DNA from: Burkholderiales bacterium
GTDB lineage: Bacteria > Pseudomonadota > Gammaproteobacteria > Burkholderiales > Burkholderiaceae_C
Length of the DNA stretch: 54,710 bases
Assembly: GCA_027484405.1 (NCBI GenBank)
Contig: JAIXTA010000027.1
Location: 1-54,710 of the forward strand
Reading direction: 5' to 3'
The notes beneath the pieces are model-generated. The model saw nothing but the letters and a program-made list of their open reading frames with translations. It had not been told where the DNA came from and ran no database searches. A program made the translations under genes and the position numbers. This document shows positions 15,503 to 22,416 of the stretch, in pieces (position 1 is the first letter of the stretch; each line of letters opens with the position of its first letter).

Positions 15503-15740
15503 GAGCTTCCCTCCGGATGGGTGCGCGGCCCCGGGCGGGCACGCGCCACGCTGCAACCTAGGTGCGGGCTCTTGCGGGCATCAAGTACCGCCCGTCGGCC
15601 GGGCCTGCGTTGCGCTTGAACTCGGTATTGATGCGCGCAAACCGGGCCACCAGAGTGCATGCAGGCATGTCGGCCGGGGGCGCAATCGCGCGGTCTGGCG
15701 CGCGCATGCACTGCCGCTGCGGCGGCCGGGAGGGCGCACG

Positions 15741-16229
15741 ATGAACAGGTTCAACACGGGGCCGCGCGGGGTTCGGGCGGTGATCTGCGCGCTGGCGCTG
15801 TGTGCCACGGCGCTGCCGCCGGCGTTGGCCGGCAGCCGGGTGGTGCGCGAGCCGCAGGTGGATCGGCCGGGGCGAGACTTCTTTCAATTCGTGCAGGACA
15901 AGGCAGACCCCGAAATCTGCGTGGCGGCCTGCATGGGCAACAGCCGCTGCCGCGCGTTCACCTATGTGCGCCCGGGCTACCAGGCGCGCAAGGCCAAGTG
16001 CTATCTCAAGGACGCCGGCACCAAGCCGGTGGCCAACGTGCATGCGATGTCCGGCTTCAAGATCGCCACGCAGTCGCCACCGCCACGCGAGCCCGACCGC
16101 ATCGAGACCAGTGATGCCTTCGGGCAGAAGCAGTTCTGCGAGATGGGCCTGATGTGCGGCGTGGACCAGGTGGGGCGCTGGAACAGCGCGGGCCTGGGGC
16201 AGTGCCAGTGTTCGCCCAAGCCGCTGTAG
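15741..16229 (+). CDS. Exported PAN/apple-domain protein
   Basis: A 162-residue protein with a signal peptide (about residues 1-30, ending ALPPALA). Residues 35-105 resemble a PAN_4/apple domain: DRPGRDFFQF, PEICVAACMGNSRCRAFTYV and ARKAKCYLKD hold the conserved cysteines, followed by SGFKIA. Such domains bind proteins or sugars outside the cytoplasm. The C-terminal 50 residues carry four more cysteines (FCEMGLMCGV, CQCSPKPL). It stands alone on the plus strand among minus-strand genes; no partner is evident. Confidence 0.8.
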   Translation: MNRFNTGPRGVRAVICALALCATALPPALAGSRVVREPQVDRPGRDFFQFVQDKADPEICVAACMGNSRCRAFTYVRPGYQARKAKCYLKDAGTKPVANVHAMSGFKIATQSPPPREPDRIETSDAFGQKQFCEMGLMCGVDQVGRWNSAGLGQCQCSPKPL

Positions 16230-16273
16230 CCGGCGCGTGGGTGCGGGCACGCCGGTGTCATGGCATGGCTGAC

Positions 16274-16369
16274 TGCGCTTGCCAGCGCGAAGCCCCTGCG
16301 CCAGATATCGGTTGGTGGGTGCGGTTCTTCAGGCACTTTGGCCTGAAGACCCGCATGGATGCTGGATCT
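16274..16369 (+). repeat. Dispersed hairpin repeat, copy D (long variant)
   Basis: The hairpin TGCGGTTCTTCAGGC/GCCTGAAGACCCGCA and the tail ATGGATGCTGGATCT are typical, but the left flank is GCGCTTGCCAGCGCGAAG ... GGTTGGTGGG, shared with copy E and not with the others. The last bases overlap the stop codon (16368-16370) of the interrupted P-loop gene. Confidence 0.75.
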
Positions 16370-17162
16370 AGCCCAGCGCGTCGAGCAAGGCTCGAACGTC
16401 TTTTTGCGTGCGGACAAAGAACACGCGCTTCTCGCCGCTGCGCTGCCAGGCACGCAGAGTCTCCTTGAAGGCGGGGGTCCAGAACCGGTCGGACAAGCGC
16501 AGGTAGCGGTAGCCGTTGAGCGTGCCGCGCAGGATGGGGCTGCGCTCGGCCTAGGGCCTGTTAACACGACTTCTGCGAGATGCGTTGCGGATCAAAAGGG
16601 CCGTGCGCAAGGCGCGCTGCGCAGGCAGGGTAGGCCCCTGCCGAGCAAGGGCAACGCAGCGCACGGCCCTTTTGGCCGCAACCCTGCGGGAACCGGTCGG
16701 CGGGGCCGGCATGCTGCGTTGCGCTGCTTGCGCGTATCGACATACGCGCTGCGCAGCACGCCTTGCCTGCCAGCCCCGGCGCCCGGTTCGCACTCGAATA
16801 AGTCGTGTTAACAGGCCCTAGCCAAGCGGCGGCGTGAAGGGGCTCTTGAGCAGGCGCTTGGTCACCCACCAGTAGTGCAGCAGCGCCGGCCGCTGCACGT
16901 ACACCAGTACGTCGGCGGCGCGCAGCAGTTCGGGAAAGGTCTGCGCGGTGCCCACGCCGTCAATCACCCAGGCGCGCTGGCTGATGATCTCGGCATGGCG
17001 GGCAGAGAACTCGGCGTCAGTGAGCTGGCCGCCGCCCGGCAGGTACTGCACGAGATCCAGCGCCACCAGCGGCGCACCCGTGGCGCGCGACAGGGCCAGG
17101 CACAGCGTGGACTTGCCGCCGCCCGGCGGGCCGAAGACGGCGATCTTTGCCGTGCCGTTCAT
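16368..17162 (-). pseudogene. P-loop NTPase gene split by an inverted-repeat element
   Basis: The start overlaps the DUF998 stop (ATGA). The upstream piece encodes about 114 residues of an adenylate-kinase-like or topology-modulation-like P-loop NTPase: IAVFGPPGGGKSTLC (Walker A), AWVIDGVGTAQTFPELL and WWVTKRLLKSPFTPPLG. After the 16551-16821 element the same frame resumes with AERSPILRGTLNGYRYLR, FWTPAFKETLRAW and EKRVFFVRTQKDVRALLDAL before a proper stop. Removing the element and one copy of its TA target joins the halves in frame through a TAG codon, so a nonsense change exists as well. The protein is most likely not made in full. Confidence 0.85.
16551..16821. mobile_element. About 270-base non-autonomous element with 22-base terminal inverted repeats
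   Basis: The ends CTAGGGCCTGTTAACACGAC and GTCGTGTTAACAGGCCCTAG are perfect inverted repeats of 22 bases in all (20 shown). TA, or CTAG, at both borders fits the target duplication of IS5-family (IS427-like) elements. Inside is a second inverted pair, AAAAGGGCCGTGCGC / GCGCACGGCCCTTTT. No transposase frame is present, so it would need an enzyme from elsewhere. It interrupts the P-loop NTPase gene. Family assignment is inference from end sequence and target. Confidence 0.88.
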
Positions 17163-17860
17163 TGCATGGGCCTGGGCGCAGCGCCTGCGCCGCCATGCGG
17201 CATGCGCCGCAGCAGCCACAACGCCACCAGGGCCAGCGGCGCGAGCATGACCAGCGCCCCGGCCCGCTGCAGCAGCCCGTTGTAGGCGGCGCGGTCGATC
17301 TCGATCTGCCCCGAATACACCGCGGCCACCGCACCAAAGCCCAGCACGCAGGCCACGCAAGCCCAACGCAGTGCGCGGGCGCGTGGCAGGTGCACGGCAC
17401 AGAGCAGCGCCACAAAGGGCGCGGCAAACATGCCCACGCCCAACGGCCCGGGGTTGTGCCGCGGGTCCGGCAGGGGGTAGGTGGCCGCCCAGGCAGACGC
17501 CAGCCCAAAAGACAGCACGCAGGCCGCCGCCAGCAGCGCAATCACCGTGGCAGCCACGATCCGCCAGCGCGCCGTGCCCTGCATGCCCTTCGCCGTGTTC
17601 AGCTGCGGCAGCAGACCCGCCCGCACGCCTGCAAACAGGCCGGGCGCCGCCAGCAGGCTCACGAGCGCCACGCCGTACACGGCGGTGTTGAAGACGGCGG
17701 GCGCGCTGGATGAACTGGAGCCGAGCAGGCTCGCCACATCGCGCAGCACGCTGAAGCCGGGGTAGAACGCCGCGCCGAGCACCTGCGCGCCAAAGTAGGC
17801 CAGGGGCACGGCCACGGCGCAGGCCAGCGAGGAGCGGAGCAGGCTGGGGGGCATGTTCAT
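17159..17860 (-). CDS. DUF998 membrane protein
   Basis: A 233-residue protein with about six hydrophobic segments and the DUF998 hallmarks: YPGFSVLRDVASLLGSSSS near residues 33-52, PLPDPRHNPGPLGVG near 150 and IDRAAYNGLLQRAG near 205. DUF998 proteins are polytopic inner-membrane proteins of unknown role. Its stop overlaps the start of the split P-loop gene, so the two formed an operon. A decayed second copy of its C-terminal part lies at 12670-12990. Confidence 0.85.
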   Translation of the reverse strand: MNMPPSLLRSSLACAVAVPLAYFGAQVLGAAFYPGFSVLRDVASLLGSSSSSAPAVFNTAVYGVALVSLLAAPGLFAGVRAGLLPQLNTAKGMQGTARWRIVAATVIALLAAACVLSFGLASAWAATYPLPDPRHNPGPLGVGMFAAPFVALLCAVHLPRARALRWACVACVLGFGAVAAVYSGQIEIDRAAYNGLLQRAGALVMLAPLALVALWLLRRMPHGGAGAAPRPMQ

Positions 17861-17925
17861 CGGGCTGGTGTCTTCAGGCTGGTTTCTGCAGGCGGGTTTC
17901 TTTCGGGCGGGTTTCTTAGGGCGAT

Positions 17926-18094
17926 GTCGCTTGTCCCGTGCTCAAGGCGGCGTTTCAGCGGGCACCGCGTGCTGCCGCAGCAAGACCGAGCGCTTGCCAG
18001 TGCGAAGGGCCAGCACCACTGATCGGTGGGTGGGCGCGGTTCTTCAGCCACTTTGGCCTGAAGAACCGCATCAGAAGCCGATCTTCATGCTGGT
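17926..18094 (+). repeat. Dispersed hairpin repeat, copy E (long, interrupted variant)
   Basis: TCGCTTGTCCCGTG at 17927-17940 is the usual beginning. About 100 bases of other sequence follow, including GCGCTTGCCAGTGCGAAG, shared with copy D. Then comes the hairpin CGCGGTTCTTCAGCCACTTT with right arm GGCCTGAAGAACCGC and the CAGAAGCCGATCTT tail. It lies 10 bases from the stop of the minus-strand gene at 18104. Confidence 0.7.
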
Positions 18095-18103
18095 GCCCGG
18101 GCG

Positions 18104-18829
18104 TCAGTTCCGGGCCACCGGGGCCTGGAAGACGGTCCAGCCGCCGTCCTTGAACAGATACAGCGCCGAGGACACGCGCAGGCGCGCGGCGTCCTGGTAG
18201 ATGCCGCCAATCACGTTGCGCAGCACGCCCACGGCGCGGGTGTCTGAGAGCGGGGTGTAGATCAGCATGCCGCGCGCGGGCACGGCGGCCACCAGGCCTT
18301 CGGGGTGCTGCTTGAGCAGGTCTTGCCAGAAGGCGCGGTCCAGGAAGTAGCTGCTGTTCACGTCTTCAGACCGGCCGAGCACGCTGATGATGCCGCCGGC
18401 CAGGGGCTGGGTGCGCGGTGCGCCGTAGGTGCGGCGGATGTTGGCCACGGCCAGGGCCAGCGCCTCGTCCACCGTCTTGATGCCGATCTGCTCCAGCTCG
18501 GCCGGGGTGGCGTTGCGCATGGTGGCGGGGCTGTCGAACACAAAGCGCACATGCAGGTCACCGATGTACTCCCACCAGGCGTGGTTGAGCTCGACCTCCT
18601 TGCCATCGGCCAGCTTGAGCTTCGTGGGCCCGGTGGGGGTGAAGCGGTCGTCCGGCCGGTTCTGCCCGGGGCTTTCGCGCAGCACCACCATGAAGCTCGC
18701 GCGATCGGTGTTCATTTCCACCGGCGGGGTCTGCGCGGCGGCCGGTACCGGCACGATGAGCGCTGCTGTCAGTACAGGGGCAGCAAGTACGGGGGCAAGC
18801 AGGGCAAGGGCGGCGAGCGCGTGGCGCAT
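18104..18829 (-). CDS. Exported DUF1444-like protein
   Basis: A 241-residue protein with a signal peptide (Ala/Val-rich, ending PVPAAAQ near residue 33). The mature part resembles DUF1444: WEYIGDLHVRFVFDSPATMR, IKTVDEALALAVANIRRTYG, NSSYFLDRAFWQDLL and VAAVPARGMLIYTPLSD, then a C-terminal ALYLFKDGGWTVF. Known DUF1444 proteins of Firmicutes are cytoplasmic, so an exported relative is notable. GGAG precedes the ATG. Function unknown. Confidence 0.7.
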   Translation of the reverse strand: MRHALAALALLAPVLAAPVLTAALIVPVPAAAQTPPVEMNTDRASFMVVLRESPGQNRPDDRFTPTGPTKLKLADGKEVELNHAWWEYIGDLHVRFVFDSPATMRNATPAELEQIGIKTVDEALALAVANIRRTYGAPRTQPLAGGIISVLGRSEDVNSSYFLDRAFWQDLLKQHPEGLVAAVPARGMLIYTPLSDTRAVGVLRNVIGGIYQDAARLRVSSALYLFKDGGWTVFQAPVARN

Positions 18830-18886
18830 GAGGGGCTCCGGATCAGGGTGCAGCGACTATGCCGCAGGCCGGGTCTTGCTGGGAAT

Positions 18887-18934
18887 CCCCCTGTAGTACA
18901 TGCATGGTGTGCGCGATGCATGCACCACAGGGGG
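18887..18934. other. 48-base inverted repeat in a divergent promoter region
   Basis: Arms CCCCCTGTAGTACATGCAT and ATGCATGCACCACAGGGGG (19 bases each, two mismatches) flank a 10-base centre. It lies 58 bases upstream of the minus-strand DUF1444-like gene and 140 bases upstream of the plus-strand lipoprotein gene, so it may be an operator for one or both, or a leader hairpin. Confidence 0.5.
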
Positions 18935-19074
18935 AGCGACGGCGCATACGGTGCGCGGGCAGCGTGTGTTGCTCGTCTGGGCAAGCAGCCGGCAAGCCGG
19001 GTGTGACTGCATCTGGTGCGAGCGAATGCCTTGTGTTTCACTTTGCCGCTCATCGGGTGCGAGAGGAGAAGCAC

Positions 19075-19458
19075 ATGGTCAAGCGATTTCTGGCCGCTCT
19101 GGGGCTGGCGGCGGGAGGGGTGGTGATGGGGGGCTGTGCGGTCTCGACCCCGGCTGAGCGCGCGCCAGATGGAGCGCGCGCTGAAGCCCTGGTGCAAGAC
19201 AAGAGCGCGTGCAGCCCGGGCGTCTCGCTGCAATGCAATGGATTCGGCCCCGGCAGCTCGATCACCGGCGAAGTCATCGTCAGGAACGACTCGGCCGACC
19301 GCGTTCGCGTCGAGATCAGTCCGTGGAACGCAAACACGGTCGTTAGCACGCTCGACGTCAACCCGAACAGCGCGGAGCGCTACGGCTGGGCGACATGGCC
19401 GCAGTCGTGCCCGGGGGCTGCGGGGCTGGTGCGAATCAAGTCCTGCACGAAGCTCTAG
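19075..19458 (+). CDS. Small lipoprotein of unknown function
   Basis: A 127-residue protein with a lipobox, VVMGGC (Cys21), after a short hydrophobic signal. The mature part has two Cys pairs (SACSPGVSLQCNG and QSCPGAAGLVRIKSC) and a beta-type central portion (ITGEVIVRNDSADRVRVEIS). The ATG at 19075 follows GAGGAGAA; the frame is open back to 18859, but that part crosses the palindrome at 18887. Likely membrane-anchored in the periplasm. Confidence 0.7.
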   Translation: MVKRFLAALGLAAGGVVMGGCAVSTPAERAPDGARAEALVQDKSACSPGVSLQCNGFGPGSSITGEVIVRNDSADRVRVEISPWNANTVVSTLDVNPNSAERYGWATWPQSCPGAAGLVRIKSCTKL

Positions 19459-19619
19459 GGCCGCCCCTGCGGCGCCGTCCGGCTTGGCGCCGCGTGGGCG
19501 CGGCAGCCAGCTCGTCTTGCAGCGGGGGCGCAAGCGCTTGCCGCGGCGCCATGGGCGGGCGAGCTTGACGGATGGGACTGATGTTGGAGCTGGAGCGCGC
19601 GAGGCCCCTGCGGCACCGG

Positions 19620-19683
19620 TCTTGCTTGTCTGGCAAGGTTTTCCAGCCACTTTGCCCTGAAGAAGCGCATGAATGCTGGATCT
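19620..19683 (+). repeat. Dispersed hairpin repeat, copy H
   Basis: CTTGCTTGTCTGGCAAGG, stem TTTTCCAGCCACTTTG with right arm CCCTGAAGAAGCG, and tail CATGAATGCTGGATCTG. It lies 30 bases beyond the stop of the cobalamin-binding protein gene, with its tail toward the stop. The rest of 19459-19713 is GC-rich sequence with no gene I can support. Confidence 0.78.
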
Positions 19684-19713
19684 GCGCCCGCGGCCCCGGG
19701 CGTGGGGCTGGGG

Positions 19714-20682
19714 TCAGTGCCGCGGATCAGCCAGCGACTGCGCCAGGCCCACGCTTTCGCGGGCATCCAGGCAGATGGCGTGGGCGCCGAAGTCGGCGGC
19801 GTCCATGGGGCGCAGGCCGAAGACGGGGCCGCCGAGCAGCACGGCGCAGCCGGGGTTTCTGGAGGCGCTGCGCAGATCGGCCACCAGGCGGGGCAGGGTG
19901 CGCAGCTGTTCATCGAGCGCGACCGACAGGCCGATGACCTCGAACCATTCGTCGCGCACGGCCTGCAGCAGCTCGCGCGGCGTGGCAGAGATTTCAAGCA
20001 CCACTTCCCAGCCGGCGTTGCTGAAGAACTCCGAGACGATGGACAGGCCGAGCACGTGCTGCGAGCCGGGTGCGGAGGCCAGCATGATGCGCCGGATCGC
20101 GCCGGCGCCCTGCGGGCCGCCGTGGTTGCCGTAGCCCAGGCCATGCACGAGCTCGTGCAGCAGGGTCAGGCCGATGGTGACGGCATCGAAACCCATGCGG
20201 TCGTCTTCCCAGGCCCGGCCCAGCCAGAGCGCGGCGGGGGCGATCAATTCGGTGAGCGCATCTTCGGTGGCCAGGCCTTCGCCTTGCAGCGCGTCCAGGA
20301 TGGCGAGCGCGCCGGCATGGTCGCCGCGGGCGCAGGCGCGGGCAATGGCTTCGATCTCGCCGGCGCGGGTGATGGCGGCGTGGGCGATGCGATCGGGGTC
20401 GGCGCCTTCGCGGCTCACGGCGAGCAGGCGCGGAATGATGCGCGCCTCGAGCACATCGCGCATGGTGCGGCGGCATTCGGCCTCGCCGGCCGAACGTTCC
20501 ATGGGGCCTTCGGAGGCGGGGCGCTCGTCTGCACGCCCGGAGGCCTCGCTGGCGCTGGCCAGATGCGGCGCGTGCATTGCGGAGGCAGGTTCGGTCGAGC
20601 CGGTCACGAGTTGGCCGGTGCGGTAGCGCAGCGGCAGGCTGAGCATCAGGGTGCGCAGCGGAGCGTTGAGTTGTGCAGCCAA
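19714..20682 (-). CDS. AerR/PpaA-like cobalamin-binding regulatory protein
   Basis: Residues 70-185 are a helical B12-binding cap (RRTMRDVLEARIIPRLLAV, APAALWLGRAWEDDRMGFDA, VTIGLTLLHELVH). Residues 195-320 are a Rossmann-type cobalamin domain with His209 in the SQHVLGLSIVSEFF motif and AVLLGGPVFG. The cap-plus-domain pattern is that of AerR/PpaA, B12-dependent light- or redox-responsive antirepressors in purple bacteria. No photosynthesis gene is in the window. The longest frame begins at TTG; residues 1-65 are unlike the family, and the ATG at 20577 is an alternative start. The partner regulator is unknown. Confidence 0.8.
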   Translation of the reverse strand: MAAQLNAPLRTLMLSLPLRYRTGQLVTGSTEPASAMHAPHLASASEASGRADERPASEGPMERSAGEAECRRTMRDVLEARIIPRLLAVSREGADPDRIAHAAITRAGEIEAIARACARGDHAGALAILDALQGEGLATEDALTELIAPAALWLGRAWEDDRMGFDAVTIGLTLLHELVHGLGYGNHGGPQGAGAIRRIMLASAPGSQHVLGLSIVSEFFSNAGWEVVLEISATPRELLQAVRDEWFEVIGLSVALDEQLRTLPRLVADLRSASRNPGCAVLLGGPVFGLRPMDAADFGAHAICLDARESVGLAQSLADPRH

Positions 20683-21084
20683 GAGAACACGCCTTTCGGT
20701 AGCGATGAATCAGGCGTGATCCGAAGGGAGCGCGCGAGGCGCAGCCTATCGCGCCTGCACGCAGAACACCATCAAGGGCGGCGCAACTTGTGCACCTTGA
20801 TCATCGCGACGCGGCATGAACGCACACTGCCGCGTGTTGCATTCACGCGCAGCGCAAGCCTGCCGCTATCGATCATGGTGAATCGATGCATATATAGGTG
20901 TCGTGCGGCGCGGCAATCGACTACTCTGCGGGTGCTGATCTGTTCAAGACCGTCCGCTCATTGGTATCTCGTCTCCTGCTGGCCCTCGTGCCGGTGTCCG
21001 TGTTGACCTCCCCGTGAAGATTTTCTTGGCGTTTCGCCACATGGCGCGATCCTGCGCCGCATCAACACAGAAGGAATACACACC
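20683..21084 (+). other. 402-base gene-free region upstream of the cold-shock gene
   Basis: No protein-coding gene is convincing here. An A/T-rich patch (GATGCATATATAGG, about 20886-20899) is the best promoter-like spot and would give a leader of roughly 170 bases. A long structured 5' leader is typical of cold-shock genes, where folding adjusts translation by temperature. AGAAGGAA just before 21085 is the ribosome site. Confidence 0.45.
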
Positions 21085-21297
21085 ATGGCTACTCAAACCG
21101 GCACCGTCAAATGGTTCAACGAAGGCAAGGGTTTCGGCTTCATCGCTCCCGATGACGGCAGCAAGGACCTCTTTGCACATTTCAAGGAAATTCAAGGCAG
21201 CGGTTTCAAGACCCTGACCGAGAATCAGCGCGTCGAGTTCGAAGTCACCCAGGGCCAGAAGGGCCCCCAGGCATCGAACATCCGTTCGCTGGCCTGA
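21085..21297 (+). CDS. Cold-shock domain protein (CspA family)
   Basis: A 70-residue single-domain nucleic-acid chaperone. RNP1 is KGFGFIAP and RNP2 is DLFAHF, following the standard [12 protein letters not shown] start; [10 protein letters not shown] closes the domain. It binds single-stranded RNA and DNA and melts secondary structure. The length is exactly that of the family. Whether it is cold-induced cannot be told, since such bacteria often carry constitutive paralogues. A strong terminator follows. Confidence 0.95.
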   Translation: MATQTGTVKWFNEGKGFGFIAPDDGSKDLFAHFKEIQGSGFKTLTENQRVEFEVTQGQKGPQASNIRSLA

Positions 21298-21344
21298 CGG
21301 ACTTTCCGCCCCTCGGGGCGGCTTGGGTGCGATGAGCACCCCGC

Positions 21345-21375
21345 AAAGCGCGGCAGGGCCGCGCTTTGTCATTTC
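21345..21375 (+). terminator. Terminator after the cold-shock gene
   Basis: AAAGCGCGGC and GCCGCGCTTT form a perfect 10-base-pair stem with a 3-base loop, followed by GTCATTT. A smaller hairpin (CCGCCCC/GGGGCGG) lies 35 bases upstream. Position and form suit an intrinsic terminator with a weak T-tract. Confidence 0.75.
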
Positions 21376-21389
21376 TGGAGGCAGATCTC

Positions 21390-22388
21390 ATGAAGAATCT
21401 GCAAGACGCCACAGAGCGCATCTGCGAACTCAAGGGCAGTCTGGTGGCGCTGGACAGCGTGGTCCCTGCGCTGCTGCGCCAGCTGGACCACGACCAGCGT
21501 CGGCAGGCGCGCGCGTCGGTCGAGTCACTGGCCGAGGCGGCGCGTACCGTCATGCTGCATGCGGACATCTCCGATGTGGTGCTGGGCGCCTTCGAGCGCG
21601 ACATCGGCCGCTACCTGGGCCTGCTGGCCGACCGGCCGGCGCCCGATGCCAGCCAGCCGATGGACGATGGCCTGCCCCTGACCACGGTGCGCATCCGCAC
21701 CTGGCGCGAGTCGGCCATGCAGTCGGAAGCCAGCGGCTTTTTCTTCAGCCGCGACACGCACCTGTTCATTGCCACCAGCCGGCACGTGCTGCTGGATGCG
21801 GACACCGGGCATTTTCCGGACCGCATCGAGATCGACCTGCACACCGACACGCGCGACCTCACGCAGGTGCTGGTGTGGTCGATTCCGCTCTATGCCGACG
21901 GGCGCAGCCTCTGGCGCGAAGCGACCGACACGGGCGGTGCCGTGGACGTGGCCGTGATCGAGGTGGCCACCGAGCGCCTGCCGCCCGCGGTCGTGATCCG
22001 CTCGTTCACGCCGGCGCATCTGGAGGCGCGCGGCGAGCAGGTGGCCATGGGCGACCCGCTGACCATCGTCGGCTTTCCGCTGGGCTTTCACGACACGGTG
22101 CACCACCTGGCGGTGGCACGCAGCGCGTCGATTGCCTCGGCCTACGGCGTGCGCTTCCAGGCCAAGGGCTACTTCCTGACCGATGCGCGTACCCACCGCG
22201 GCAGCAGCGGCGCCCCCGTGCTGCGCCACCGCACCCAGGCCGCCGCCGACGGCCTGCCCTGGCAGCTGCTGGGCGTGCACTCCACGCGCATGGACATGCG
22301 CACACGCGATGCGGCGCATGACGAATCGCTCGGGCTGAACTGCGCCTGGTATGCCGACGTGCTGCTGACGCTGACGCAGCCGGATTGA
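21390..22388 (+). CDS. Trypsin-like serine protease with helical N-terminal domain
   Basis: A 332-residue protein without a signal peptide. Residues 1-85 are a charged helical region (ICELKGSLVALDSVVPALLR, RARASVESLAEAA). The rest is a chymotrypsin-fold peptidase: His132 in IATSRHVLL, Asp186 in AVDVAVIEV and Ser273 in HRGSSGAPVL. It should therefore be a cytoplasmic protease, which is less common than exported HtrA-type enzymes; no PDZ domain is present. GGAGGCAG precedes the ATG at 21390. It lies close behind the cold-shock gene but past that gene's terminator. Substrate unknown. Confidence 0.83.
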   Translation: MKNLQDATERICELKGSLVALDSVVPALLRQLDHDQRRQARASVESLAEAARTVMLHADISDVVLGAFERDIGRYLGLLADRPAPDASQPMDDGLPLTTVRIRTWRESAMQSEASGFFFSRDTHLFIATSRHVLLDADTGHFPDRIEIDLHTDTRDLTQVLVWSIPLYADGRSLWREATDTGGAVDVAVIEVATERLPPAVVIRSFTPAHLEARGEQVAMGDPLTIVGFPLGFHDTVHHLAVARSASIASAYGVRFQAKGYFLTDARTHRGSSGAPVLRHRTQAAADGLPWQLLGVHSTRMDMRTRDAAHDESLGLNCAWYADVLLTLTQPD

Positions 22389-22416
22389 GCGCCCTCGCTC
22401 CGCATAAGCTGAACGA

